32,379 bases of DNA. Origin: Bacteroidota bacterium (GTDB lineage Bacteria; Bacteroidota; Bacteroidia; Chitinophagales; Chitinophagaceae). The translations under genes and the position numbers were made by a program. The notes beneath the pieces were generated by a model that saw only the letters and a program-made list of their open reading frames with translations, was not told where the DNA came from and ran no database searches. Shown here one piece after another: positions 8,901-15,871 of this stretch (its first letter is position 1; every line of letters starts with the position of its first letter). The stretch lies in contig JAFDYD010000051.1 in the NCBI GenBank assembly GCA_018267615.1, positions 25,407 to 57,785 of the forward strand, given 5' to 3'.

Positions 8901-9646
8901 TTGATGCAAAGATCCAATTGAAAAAACAGCAGGGAAAAGATGAGAAAGAATTGCAGAAGAAAAATGATGATAGCAATACAAACGACAATATCACCAAACC
9001 TGATGAGGATGAATATAGCGAGCTGGAAGACTATGCAACACTGTTGATGCCGTTTTATGATAATAATCCGGGCGTACCTGTTTTCTTTGATAAACTTTTA
9101 AAAACAAGTGATGCTTCGCTTCGTTTAAGCACCACCGTTTTATTATTGAGGAACGACAAAAAAGTGGCAGACAGTATCATCCAATCGATTGCTTCAAACG
9201 ACCAGTATAGAAGTCTTTTCTTGAAAAAACTGGAAGCAGCCAATAGGGGAAATAAATTTCCTGTTAAATACAAAAATCAATTGGCGATTGCAAAAAGTCA
9301 ATTGGCATATAGTCATGGTGCGGGGGAATTCTTCGCCATAGAATATGTTGGCAAAAAAGAAATCAATTACAAACAGAATACAGGATATGTATATTTCTTC
9401 CGATATAAAATTCACAATGATGATGATTGGCAAATGGGCATAAGCGGATTGCAGCCAATGGATCAAAAAGATGTTAGCGATGACGATGACCTGGTTCAAT
9501 TGACCGGCAAAAAAATAAAACCAGATCAGCCAATAGAAGAACAATTCAATAATCAACTCAAGAGATTACTTTTCTCCAAACACAAAAGCGCCGTTTCGTT
9601 TTATTTCGACAATGATTATTACGTAGAGCGTGATGATGAGGATTGA
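5963..9646 (+). CDS. Very large exported protein with N-terminal TraB/GumN domain
   Basis: 1227 residues starting with a Sec signal peptide (hydrophobic core about 9-22, probable cleavage after SPAQ). Residues about 32-300 are a TraB/PrgY/GumN domain: LLWEITGNGLKKPSYLFGTMH, with the GTMH box at 53-56, the acidic LELD at 81-84, and the closing FVGVGAAH (His275) followed by LPGKRGVIEILRKKGY. These residues are the proposed metal-dependent protease-like active site of the family. Usual GumN proteins are about 300 residues; here some 900 more follow. About 310-455 and 465-620 look like two copies of one beta-rich module (each begins F-S-V/I-K and ends FF-x-S-hydrophobic). About 790-940 is helical and HEAT-like, followed by a KKQQGKDEKE-rich charged linker near 990. 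The substrate is unknown. Located outside the cytoplasm by prediction. No operon partners. Confidence 0.85.
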   Translation: MRAYFPGKLLAILLLFSLQPLLSPAQNKNAKKYPTLLWEITGNGLKKPSYLFGTMHVSSKMAFHLSDSFYVGIKNAEVVALELDPQLWQDQLFRYQNMQTNLRQYTQGSPNNYLNEKSFQLEKYENKLKLALSEEPTIINGLLYRTFQPKADFEEDTYLDLYIYQTGKKLGKQATGVENYFQTEKLILEATQDMMKDKKKRNPDADGESFYDLERKTQEAYRKGDLDMLDSLERLMQPSAAYLEKFLYRRNEIQADAVDSIVKKHSLFVGVGAAHLPGKRGVIEILRKKGYTLRPISMKDQDAQQRDDIDKVKVSVNFLSFTSDDKYFSVKLPGKLYKRVDSRSGDSWQYADMSNGAYYMITRVKTHSNLFGQKESTVLKKIDSLLYENVPGKILKKTAIVKNGYKGFDVINRTRRGDIQRYNIVATPSEIFIFKISGNGNYVEGPEADQFFNSISLKQNNAIQQTDFEPAHGGFSIKFPQMPYQNLNTGGFDGSSRWEYEALDSTTGDAYMVWKKSIQNYRFLEEDTFDLALMEESFQGSDYIEKILTRKFGTCKGYPCLDASYSLKDGAYIKAKFIVKGPHYYLLAARSQNHNKTFQPFFESFAFTPYRYEQFKSYTDTFVNIRVSTPVIPDIDVDVRNILERTNSEDFLNTVSEYGNYWPKNKTALFMDDSTGEAVYVSTQTYPKYYYPKDSVSFWKQETNENKITQDFTIRSKNPFHMNDSVYGIKYVFSDTNSSRVINSWIFIKDNRLYRMISLGDTLQQESEFVKQFYATLQPLEKKTGEPIFSNKLDLFFRDFYGRDSTMRKKAKDAIPNVYFGPKGVKPLLQAIQTLPYNDKDYFTTKTKLINELGYITDSTVIKKVISGLKNIYDRSADTGTIQNAVFKALSENKTKQSYELLKTLLIQDPPVFTNASDYNYLFQNIEDSLELGKSMFPDLLQLASVDDYKENIRSLLTVLVDSGFIKAGDYNSYFNKLLFDAKIQLKKQQGKDEKELQKKNDDSNTNDNITKPDEDEYSELEDYATLLMPFYDNNPGVPVFFDKLLKTSDASLRLSTTVLLLRNDKKVADSIIQSIASNDQYRSLFLKKLEAANRGNKFPVKYKNQLAIAKSQLAYSHGAGEFFAIEYVGKKEINYKQNTGYVYFFRYKIHNDDDWQMGISGLQPMDQKDVSDDDDLVQLTGKKIKPDQPIEEQFNNQLKRLLFSKHKSAVSFYFDNDYYVERDDED

Positions 9647-9653
9647 TTGAAAC

Positions 9654-9731
9654 AAGTTAATTCTTTGCGTCTTTGCGCCTTTGCGAGAACAAGATATCTC
9701 GCAAAGGCGCAAAGACGCAAAGAATTAACTT
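9654..9731. repeat. Inverted repeat E, perfect 35-bp arms (CTTTGCGn words)
   Basis: Arms 9654-9688 and 9697-9731 are exactly complementary with an 8-nt loop. The arm contains CTTTGCGT, CTTTGCGC, CTTTGCGA in tandem. It is a second copy of the family seen at 2786-2847. It lies between the convergent TraB and ABC genes and would fold into a strong bidirectional hairpin. Confidence 0.92.
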
Positions 9732-9735
9732 CAAT

Positions 9736-11439
9736 TCATATTCCCGGAATTGCCGCAATTAATTTCTTCGTATAAACCGTGGAAGGATGATGATAAATAT
9801 CTTCCGCCGGTCCCATTTCTTCAATTTGTCCTTTGTTCATTACCATGATGCGATCGCTGATATAGCGGACCACGGCAAGATCATGGGAAATAAAAATAAC
9901 TGTAAAACCAAACTCAGTTTTAAGATCGTTGATGAGATTCAACACCTGTGCCTGCACGCTGACATCTAATGCAGAAACCGATTCATCAAAAACAACAAAG
10001 GAAGGATTCAAAGCCAACGCTCTCGCAATAACAATGCGCTGTCGCTGACCACCTGAAAATTCGTGCGGGTATCTTTCGAAATGAGAAGTACTGAGATTTA
10101 CTTTTTTGAGTAATTCCATCACTTTTTCTTTTCTTTCTTTCGCGTCAACAACCACGTGGTGAACTTTCAACGCTTCAGCAATTGCTGAACCAATAGTCAG
10201 TCGTGGATTCAATGATGAATAAGGATCCTGGAAAACGATCTGGATATCCTTACGCATTTTTTTTAATTCGTCGGCTTTCGAAGCCAGCAGATTCATTCCG
10301 TTAAAAATAATTTTTCCGGATATTGGTTCTATCAAACGTAATAGCGCCCTGCCCAGCGTTGTTTTCCCACATCCGGATTCTCCTACCAATCCAAGCGTTT
10401 CTCCTCTGTATACATTAAAACTTACATCGTGAACTGCTTTTGTGTAGTTAATTGTTTTTCCAAAAAAAGTTTTTACCGAAGGAAACCACACATTTAGATT
10501 TTCGACTTTGATTAATGTTTCATCGTTTTTATTTGATAGATTTTTTTTCTCCTTGTTTTCATATTGTATTTGATTTGCTCGTTCCTTTTGTCCTTCATCC
10601 ATGAAATCACTGACAACCGGTAATCGTTCTCCTTTATTATGCAAAACCGGCCGACACATCAGCAAACTTTTTGTATATGGATGTTGGGGATCATTAAAAA
10701 TATCGCGGACATTACCGTGCTCAACAATTTGTCCTTTATACAATACAACCGCACGATCGGCGATTTCGGCAACCACACCGAGATCATGTGTTATAAAAAT
10801 CACACCCATATTTTTTTCCTGTTGCAATTCGCGGATCAATTGCAAAATGGTTTTCTGAACAGTTACATCCAATGCAGTTGTTGGTTCGTCGCAGATCAGC
10901 AGCAAAGGATCGCAGCTCATTGCAACGGCTATCATCACACGCTGTTTCTGTCCACCGCTAAGCTGGTGCGGATAACGATCAAAGATGGCCTCGGGGTCTG
11001 GCAATTTTACTTTTGAAAATAATTTGATAGTTTCCTCTTTCGCATCAGTCGTTTTAAATTTTCTATGCAGTTCAATTGCTTCCATAACCTGTGTACCGCA
11101 GGTCAGCACCGGATTGAGAGAGGTCATCGGTTCCTGGAAGATCATAGCGATCTTGTTGCCACGCAAAGCCTGAATTTTTTTGGGAGAAAGTTTTAGAAGA
11201 TCGACTGTATCATTGTCGGTTTCAGAAAACAAAATTTCGCCACTGGAGTATTTTGCTGGCGGAGATGGCAACAATTGCAAAATAGATAATGAAGTTACTG
11301 ATTTTCCCGAACCGGATTCCCCGACGATGGCAACAACTTCTCCCCTGTTTACATCTAATGAAATATTATTAACCGCAGTAACAGTTCCGACTTCTGTGAC
11401 AAAATCAATCGAGAGATTTTTTATGGAGAGAAGACCCAT
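9736..11439 (-). CDS. Fused dipeptide/oligopeptide-type ABC transporter ATPase (DppD-DppF fusion)
   Basis: 567 residues containing two complete ABC nucleotide-binding domains. Domain 1: Walker A GESGSGKS at 40-47, signature LSGGQ at 160-164, Walker B LLLICDE at 179-185, H-loop His218. Domain 2: Walker A GESGCGKT at 353-360, signature FSGGQ at 461-465, Walker B FVVFDE at 481-486, H-loop His519. Each domain carries the OppD/OppF-type C-terminal extension (HPYTKSLL after domain 1). The lysine-rich linker at about 285-310 joins them. It matches the YejF/GsiA-like fused ATPases that power peptide or glutathione uptake. In domain 2 the usual DEPVSALD reads DESVSALD. No permease or binding-protein gene adjoins it, so the partners must be encoded elsewhere. 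Confidence 0.94.
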   Translation of the reverse strand: MGLLSIKNLSIDFVTEVGTVTAVNNISLDVNRGEVVAIVGESGSGKSVTSLSILQLLPSPPAKYSSGEILFSETDNDTVDLLKLSPKKIQALRGNKIAMIFQEPMTSLNPVLTCGTQVMEAIELHRKFKTTDAKEETIKLFSKVKLPDPEAIFDRYPHQLSGGQKQRVMIAVAMSCDPLLLICDEPTTALDVTVQKTILQLIRELQQEKNMGVIFITHDLGVVAEIADRAVVLYKGQIVEHGNVRDIFNDPQHPYTKSLLMCRPVLHNKGERLPVVSDFMDEGQKERANQIQYENKEKKNLSNKNDETLIKVENLNVWFPSVKTFFGKTINYTKAVHDVSFNVYRGETLGLVGESGCGKTTLGRALLRLIEPISGKIIFNGMNLLASKADELKKMRKDIQIVFQDPYSSLNPRLTIGSAIAEALKVHHVVVDAKERKEKVMELLKKVNLSTSHFERYPHEFSGGQRQRIVIARALALNPSFVVFDESVSALDVSVQAQVLNLINDLKTEFGFTVIFISHDLAVVRYISDRIMVMNKGQIEEMGPAEDIYHHPSTVYTKKLIAAIPGI

Positions 11440-11453
11440 GATTAAATTGATTT

Positions 11454-11668
11454 TGTCTGAATCGGGATTCGTGGGATAATTGAGATGACTGGGAAATAAC
11501 TGATAAAAAAATATTCAATATTCAACAATCAACACTCAATATTCAATTCTTTTATTTAGGGTTTGGTTCTTAAACTTGAACATCGAGTGTTGATTGTTGA
11601 ATATTGAATATTTTTTTATCAGTTATTTCCCAGTCATCTCAATTATCCCACAAATCCCGGTTCAGACA
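11454..11668. repeat. Inverted repeat F, 93-nt arms, termini TGTCTGAA
   Basis: Arms 11454-11546 and 11576-11668 are complementary over 93 nt with only a few mismatches; the loop is 29 nt. The inner portion is made of heptamers TATTCAA (twice), CAATCAA, CACTCAA, TATTCAA. The outer portion reads TGTCTGAAtCGGGATT. Inverted repeat G shares both the termini and the inner word type, so the two are members of one element family. It fills nearly the whole gap between the AMP nucleosidase and ABC ATPase genes. Confidence 0.93.
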
Positions 11669-11676
11669 TTCTAGCT

Positions 11677-12447
11677 TTAAAATCGCAGATGCCTCACCGT
11701 TAGTCCACCGTTGATCAATTGCTTCAGTGAATCGATCCCGATCTTAATATGTTTCTCAACAAATTCACCGGTAACACGGAGATCACTTTCTTCCGTTTTC
11801 ACTCCTTCGGGAATCATTGGCTGATCGCTTACTAACAATAAAGCGCCCGTTGGAATTTTATTGTAAAATCCAACTGAAAATATGGTAGCTGTTTCCATAT
11901 CGATCGCGTAGGCTCTTATCTTTTTTAAATATTCTTTGAATGCCTCATCATGTTCCCACACGCGACGGTTGGTAGTATACACGGTGCCTGTCCAATAATC
12001 AACGCCATAATCGCGAATTGTGGTTGAAATTGCTTTTTGCAGTGCGAAGGCAGGAAGCGCTGGCACTTCCGGCGGAAAATAATCGTTTGATGTTCCTTCT
12101 CCCCTTATTGCAGCAATCGGCAATATCAGGTCGCCTAATTTATTTCGTTTTTTTAATCCCCCGCATTTACCAAGAAACAATACGGCTTCGGGTTCTATGG
12201 CTGTGAGCAGATCCATGATTGTAGCAGCCGTTGGACTACCCATTCCGAAATTTATGATTGTGATATCTCCTGAAGTGGCACACTGCATCGGCCTGTTTTC
12301 ACCCACCAATTCTACTTTGTGCCATTCTGCAAACAGGTTTACATAGTTAGAAAAATTGGTCAGTAAAATATATTTCCCAAAATTTTCCAGTTTCTCTCCC
12401 GTGTAGCGCGGCAACCAATTGTGTACAATGTCTTCTTTACTTTTCAT
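11677..12447 (-). CDS. amn: AMP nucleosidase, short Bacteroidota form
   Basis: 256 residues of the PNP/UDP phosphorylase-like nucleosidase fold. It should hydrolyse AMP to adenine and ribose 5-phosphate. The phosphate/nucleoside pocket is seen in INFGMGSPTAATIMDLL, the family core in EAVLFLGKCGGLKKR, and the purine-binding/catalytic motif in YAIDMETATIFSVG followed by LLLVSDQPM. Enterobacterial Amn is nearly twice as long, with an N-terminal regulatory domain; that domain is absent here, as is usual in this phylum. It lies upstream of the ABC ATPase in the same orientation, but a long inverted repeat separates them. Assignment to AMP rather than another nucleotide rests on family resemblance. 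Confidence 0.85.
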   Translation of the reverse strand: MKSKEDIVHNWLPRYTGEKLENFGKYILLTNFSNYVNLFAEWHKVELVGENRPMQCATSGDITIINFGMGSPTAATIMDLLTAIEPEAVLFLGKCGGLKKRNKLGDLILPIAAIRGEGTSNDYFPPEVPALPAFALQKAISTTIRDYGVDYWTGTVYTTNRRVWEHDEAFKEYLKKIRAYAIDMETATIFSVGFYNKIPTGALLLVSDQPMIPEGVKTEESDLRVTGEFVEKHIKIGIDSLKQLINGGLTVRHLRF

Positions 12448-12560
12448 AAATTCATCTGGCTTTTGAAAATATTTCCAACATAAACCGGCACTGTTATCAA
12501 CGCGTTTTCATAACATTGCTGATTTATCTTTCAGTAAATTTAGCAAATAGTTTTTGGCTC

Positions 12561-13004
12561 ATGATTAAAATCTACTACCCGAACTATCCATTCAAAATAA
12601 AAGAAGAGGAGATCGGTAAGGAATTTATTTTTGATGAATTGAGAAAATCCTGGGTGCGTTTGACGGAGGAAGAATGGGTTCGGCAAAATTTTATACAATA
12701 CCTCGTGCAGGTAAAAAAATATCCCGCGTCTTATATTGCCGTAGAACGAAAAATGAAATTGGGAGAATTGAATAAACGTTTTGATATCCTCGTTTTCGAC
12801 AAGGCTGCCAAGCCCTGGATGATGGTTGAATGCAAAGCAATGAACAGGCCACTTGATAAAACTGTTTTGTGGCAGGCGCTGCATTATAATATTGCCATTC
12901 CTGTTAAATATCTTGTTGTAAATAATGGACTGGAATGCTACGGATATATAAAGGGGCTGATGGATTTTGAAGAAATACCGGTGTTGCCGGGATATGATGA
13001 ATAG
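12561..13004 (+). CDS. Orphan HsdR N-terminal-type (PD-(D/E)XK) nuclease domain protein
   Basis: 147 residues from ATG 12561; an upstream in-frame TTG at 12516 adds an unlikely leader and is rejected. The sequence resembles the Bacteroidota family annotated as type I restriction enzyme R protein N-terminus (HSDR_N_2). The start IKIYYPNYPFKIKEEE leads to the conserved WVRLTEEEWVRQNFIQYL segment. The nuclease-fold signature is visible: Asp in RFDILVFD and the Glu-x-Lys of MMVECKA. The rest (QALHYNIAIPVKYLVVNNG) fits the final strand and helix. No HsdM, HsdS or helicase part is nearby, so this is not a restriction system; the real role of these stand-alone proteins is unknown. Confidence 0.82.
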   Translation: MIKIYYPNYPFKIKEEEIGKEFIFDELRKSWVRLTEEEWVRQNFIQYLVQVKKYPASYIAVERKMKLGELNKRFDILVFDKAAKPWMMVECKAMNRPLDKTVLWQALHYNIAIPVKYLVVNNGLECYGYIKGLMDFEEIPVLPGYDE

Positions 13005-13009
13005 CCTGA

Positions 13010-13213
13010 GTCTGAACTGGGATGTGTGAGATTATTGGGATAGATGGGAAAAGAAAAAAAATATCCAATAATCAACACTCAACATTCAATACTCAAAGCG
13101 GAGGAAACAAATTTTGAATTTCAAACTTGAATATTGAATGTTGAGTGTTGATTATTGGATATTTTTTTTCTTTTCCCATCTATCCCAATAATCTCACACA
13201 TCTCAGTTCAGAC
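13010..13213. repeat. Inverted repeat G, 82-nt arms with one mismatch, termini GTCTGAAC
   Basis: Arms 13010-13091 and 13132-13213 are complementary with a single mismatch and enclose a 40-nt loop. The inner part consists of heptamers TATCCAA, TAATCAA, CACTCAA, CATTCAA. The outer end GTCTGAACTGGGA matches that of inverted repeat F. It exactly fills the gap between two convergent genes, ending one base before the glutamate dehydrogenase stop codon. Confidence 0.95.
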
Positions 13214-13214
13214 A

Positions 13215-14633
13215 TTACGGGAATATTCCCAGCTCAGCATACGCAGTTCCCACTTTATTAATAGCAACCACATAAGCGGCAGTACGCATATCAGGTATCG
13301 AAGGATTTTTATGCCAGCAATCCATGATCTCACGTGTGGCAGCAATCATGGTTTCTTCCAGTCCGCTGTTCACCAGGTCCACTTCTTCCGCGCCATGCAT
13401 GATAAATTCTTTTTCTTTTGTGTTCACAACTTTGCCGGTCAATTCCTCCATTTGTCCAAGTATATGCGCGTTCATATTTTCTGTAAATCTCTTTTCCATT
13501 CTTCCATAACGGACATGGCTAAGGTTTTTTAACCACTCGAAATAGGAAACGGTAACACCGCCCGCATTCAGGTACATGTCTGGCACGACAAGTATTCCAC
13601 GTTTGATAAAAACTTCATCCGCTTCCGGAGTCAGTGGTCCATTAGCTGCTTCACCTATCATCTTTGCTTTGACACGCGGCGCATTATCGCCATTGATTAC
13701 ATTTTCTAACGCAGCAGGGATCAGGATATCGCATTCCAATTCCAATGCGTCGGTAGAATTAGAAAGGTTTGTAGCACCGGGAAAATTGAGAATAGAACCC
13801 GTTTTCTTTCTATGTTGAAATACCTCTTCTTCATTTAATCCTTTTGGATTGGTGATTGCTCCTTCGTATTCGGCGAGCGCAATGACTTTAGCGCCACCTT
13901 CACGGAAAAATTTTGCTGCATGATATCCAACATTACCGAGACCTTGTACAATCACAGATTTTCTTTCGATACCTGTTTCCATTTTCAGGCGATCCATCAC
14001 CTCCTTCATATTACATACTTCACGGATGCCATAGAACACACCTAAGCCAGTAGCTTCTCTTCTTCCGCGAACGCCGCCTTGCGTTACTGGTTTTCCCGTT
14101 ACGCATCCGAGGGCGTCTATTTCGCCGGGGCGCATACTCATATACGTGTCCAGTATCCATGCCATCTCTCTTTCGCCGGTACCGTAGTCGGGTGCAGGTA
14201 CATCAGTACCCGGACCGATAAAATTTTTCTTGATCAACTCGGAAGTATAACGACGAGTGATTTTTTCCAGTTCATATGGAGAATATTTCCTGGGGTCAAT
14301 GGAAATACCGCCTTTTGCGCCGCCGAAAGGAACATTCACGATTGCGCATTTATAAGTCATGAGTGCTGCCAGTGCCATCACTTCATCGAGGTTCACGGAC
14401 AATGCAAAACGAATTCCGCCCTTGCAAGGTGTTTTATGATGAGAATGTTGTACGCGATATGCTTTGATTACTTCAACTTTGTCGCCGATTTTAACGGGGA
14501 AGTGCATACGATAAACAGAATTGCATTGTTTGATCTGCTCAAGTATTCCCGGATCCCAATTGGTGAATTTTGCTGCCTTATCGAAACTTTTTTCTACAGC
14601 TTCAAAAAACTTATATTCATTTTGGACTGCCAT
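13215..14633 (-). CDS. gdhA: Glutamate dehydrogenase (Glu/Leu/Phe/Val dehydrogenase family)
   Basis: 472 residues; reversible oxidative deamination of glutamate to 2-oxoglutarate and ammonia using NAD(P). The substrate-binding region HKTPCKGGIRF (Lys71), LMTYKCAIVN (Lys95) and the catalytic PFGGAKGGI (Lys107) are intact, as is the GTDVPAPDYGTG segment with the catalytic Asp. A Rossmann domain follows (VIVQGLGNVGYHAAKFF at about 210-227, GxGxxG type). The C-terminal part has the usual AANGPLTPEAD and LNAGGVTVSYFEW motifs. The length is closest to the hexameric class found in many bacteria and archaea. Cofactor preference cannot be read with confidence. It is downstream of the cytochrome c maturation genes and separated from them by a small inverted repeat. 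Confidence 0.95.
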   Translation of the reverse strand: MAVQNEYKFFEAVEKSFDKAAKFTNWDPGILEQIKQCNSVYRMHFPVKIGDKVEVIKAYRVQHSHHKTPCKGGIRFALSVNLDEVMALAALMTYKCAIVNVPFGGAKGGISIDPRKYSPYELEKITRRYTSELIKKNFIGPGTDVPAPDYGTGEREMAWILDTYMSMRPGEIDALGCVTGKPVTQGGVRGRREATGLGVFYGIREVCNMKEVMDRLKMETGIERKSVIVQGLGNVGYHAAKFFREGGAKVIALAEYEGAITNPKGLNEEEVFQHRKKTGSILNFPGATNLSNSTDALELECDILIPAALENVINGDNAPRVKAKMIGEAANGPLTPEADEVFIKRGILVVPDMYLNAGGVTVSYFEWLKNLSHVRYGRMEKRFTENMNAHILGQMEELTGKVVNTKEKEFIMHGAEEVDLVNSGLEETMIAATREIMDCWHKNPSIPDMRTAAYVVAINKVGTAYAELGIFP

Positions 14634-14659
14634 AAGGAAGTATTTTTATTTTTAAAAGA

Positions 14660-14710
14660 CGTGAAGCGTGAAATATCAATATTCTTTCGATTGACGTTTC
14701 ACGTTTCACG
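14660..14710. repeat. Inverted repeat H built of CGTGAAA words
   Basis: Arms 14660-14680 and 14690-14710 pair with three mismatches over 21 nt, loop 9 nt. On the minus strand the right arm reads CGTGAAA, CGTGAAA, CGTCAAT, again 7-nt units. It lies between ccmD and gdhA, in the probable leader of gdhA, so it may separate the two transcripts. Confidence 0.75.
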
Positions 14711-14718
14711 AAAAGAGC

Positions 14719-14943
14719 TCAATTATGATTTTCCAATTTGCTTATTTTTCTATCAACCCTGATCACGTACAATAACAACCCGATCAATATGATCAGCACA
14801 ACAGTTACTACAACGTAAATTTTGCCGTTATTGCGCATATCGAACGCAGTATATTTTTTTTGCGCATCATCTGCCTGCGCCAAAACCGTTGCCGGCAACG
14901 ACAATAGTAGCAGCAGAGAGTATCCGATGATTTTCCTAACCAT
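14719..14943 (-). CDS. ccmD: CcmD-family small membrane protein
   Basis: 74 residues. An N-terminal signal-like hydrophobic segment (about 4-22, ending VLAQA), a short polar stretch and one membrane helix at about 42-62 (IYVVVTVVLIILIGLLLYVI) are followed by the basic tail RVDRKISKLE. This layout and its position directly after ccmC identify the CcmD-like protein of Bacteroidota. CcmD supports release of haem-loaded CcmE from the CcmABC complex. It overlaps the end of ccmC by 8 nt, implying translational coupling. Sequence similarity to proteobacterial CcmD is low, so the call depends partly on context. Confidence 0.8.
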   Translation of the reverse strand: MVRKIIGYSLLLLLSLPATVLAQADDAQKKYTAFDMRNNGKIYVVVTVVLIILIGLLLYVIRVDRKISKLENHN

Positions 14944-15616
14944 GTAAAATGTTTTTATTTTTCAACAGATCTAACCTGATTTTTAAAGATGTGATCCAAA
15001 CACCGAGTAGGGTCCATCCAATAATGGCGGGATAAAATACAATTCGCAATCTGCCATCAAGGTCATTAAAATTCAACGCGGGATTACCTTCTTTACCGGG
15101 ATGCAGACTTTCCAGCAGCCTGGGCAAAATCCATATAGAAGGGAATAACATTATATATGCGAAGATGGAATAAACGGCGCTCACCTTTGCTTTTTTGTCA
15201 ACATCGGTTATAGAACCCCGTAAGACGAGGTAGGCGAAATAAACAAGCAATGCAATGGCAGCGCCCAATAATTTTGGCTCTTTAAAAATCTGTGTGCTCG
15301 TTGCATATTCGGTCCATGTATAAGAAGCCCAAACTGTGCCCGTAGCATATCCCAATACGCCAAATACGATTCCGACTTTTGCAAAATTTACGGAGTAGAT
15401 ATCGTCTTTCAGATTTTGTGAACGAAGATATCTGATAGCATATATAACAGATGTTGTGAAAAGAACCATCATCGCCATCCACATACACACATGGAAATAC
15501 AGGTTTCGGATGGTTTCGTGAAGAATCTCCCGCGCAGGAACGCTAAATAAAAAACCTCCAACAACTGTATAAATAAGAAGAATAATGCAAACTATTTTCC
15601 ACCAGGTTTTTCGCAT
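14936..15616 (-). CDS. ccmC: Cytochrome c maturation haem-handling protein CcmC/CcsA family
   Basis: 226 residues with about six predicted membrane helices. CcmC delivers haem to the chaperone CcmE at the periplasmic face. Candidate haem-ligand histidines are His42 (LYFHVCMWMAMM) and His172 (LESLHPGKEGNP), both in family-typical settings. The tryptophan-rich WWD-type loop lies at about 93-115, but reads GTVWASYTWTEY and continues to EPKLLGAAI. It thus lacks the later tryptophans of the usual WGxxWxWD motif. The gene is preceded by a 255-nt gap containing inverted repeat I and overlaps ccmD. CcmE, CcmF and CcmA are not in the window. Confidence 0.9.
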   Translation of the reverse strand: MRKTWWKIVCIILLIYTVVGGFLFSVPAREILHETIRNLYFHVCMWMAMMVLFTTSVIYAIRYLRSQNLKDDIYSVNFAKVGIVFGVLGYATGTVWASYTWTEYATSTQIFKEPKLLGAAIALLVYFAYLVLRGSITDVDKKAKVSAVYSIFAYIMLFPSIWILPRLLESLHPGKEGNPALNFNDLDGRLRIVFYPAIIGWTLLGVWITSLKIRLDLLKNKNILHG

Positions 15617-15656
15617 GGTTGTACGAAGTTGTAACGAATGAGCAATCGGATGAGCC

Positions 15657-15735
15657 GAACGCTTAACGCTAAACGCTAAACGCGCGTGAAACTCGAATCT
15701 TTTATTTTGCCATCAGCGTTTCGCGTTAAGCGTTC
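15657..15735. repeat. Inverted repeat I built of nnAACGC words
   Basis: The left arm (15657-15683) is GAACGCT, TAACGCT, AAACGCT, AAACGC. The right arm (15716-15735) is the reverse complement of the first 20 nt with one mismatch. The word is the same as in inverted repeat A. It sits between ccmB and ccmC, which point the same way, and may attenuate or separate their transcripts. Confidence 0.8.
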
Positions 15736-15871
15736 CGCGTCCATCAGGCGCAGCAAATTTAGGGTAACGGTTACAATATTTTAGATCGGGATTGAAAAAT
15801 AGATAGAAACCATCTTTGTTTCAAACAACTTGGATATTGTATATAATAATATATTTCCTCTTGATAAACCT

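Noticed and set aside
12561..13004. Type I restriction-modification locus
   Set aside because: Only the small HsdR_N-type domain is present, with no helicase, methylase or specificity subunit; such orphans are common in this phylum.
11454..13213. Insertion sequences or transposon ends
   Set aside because: No transposase or remnant is encoded between or beside the inverted repeats, and no target duplication is evident; they are listed as repeats only.
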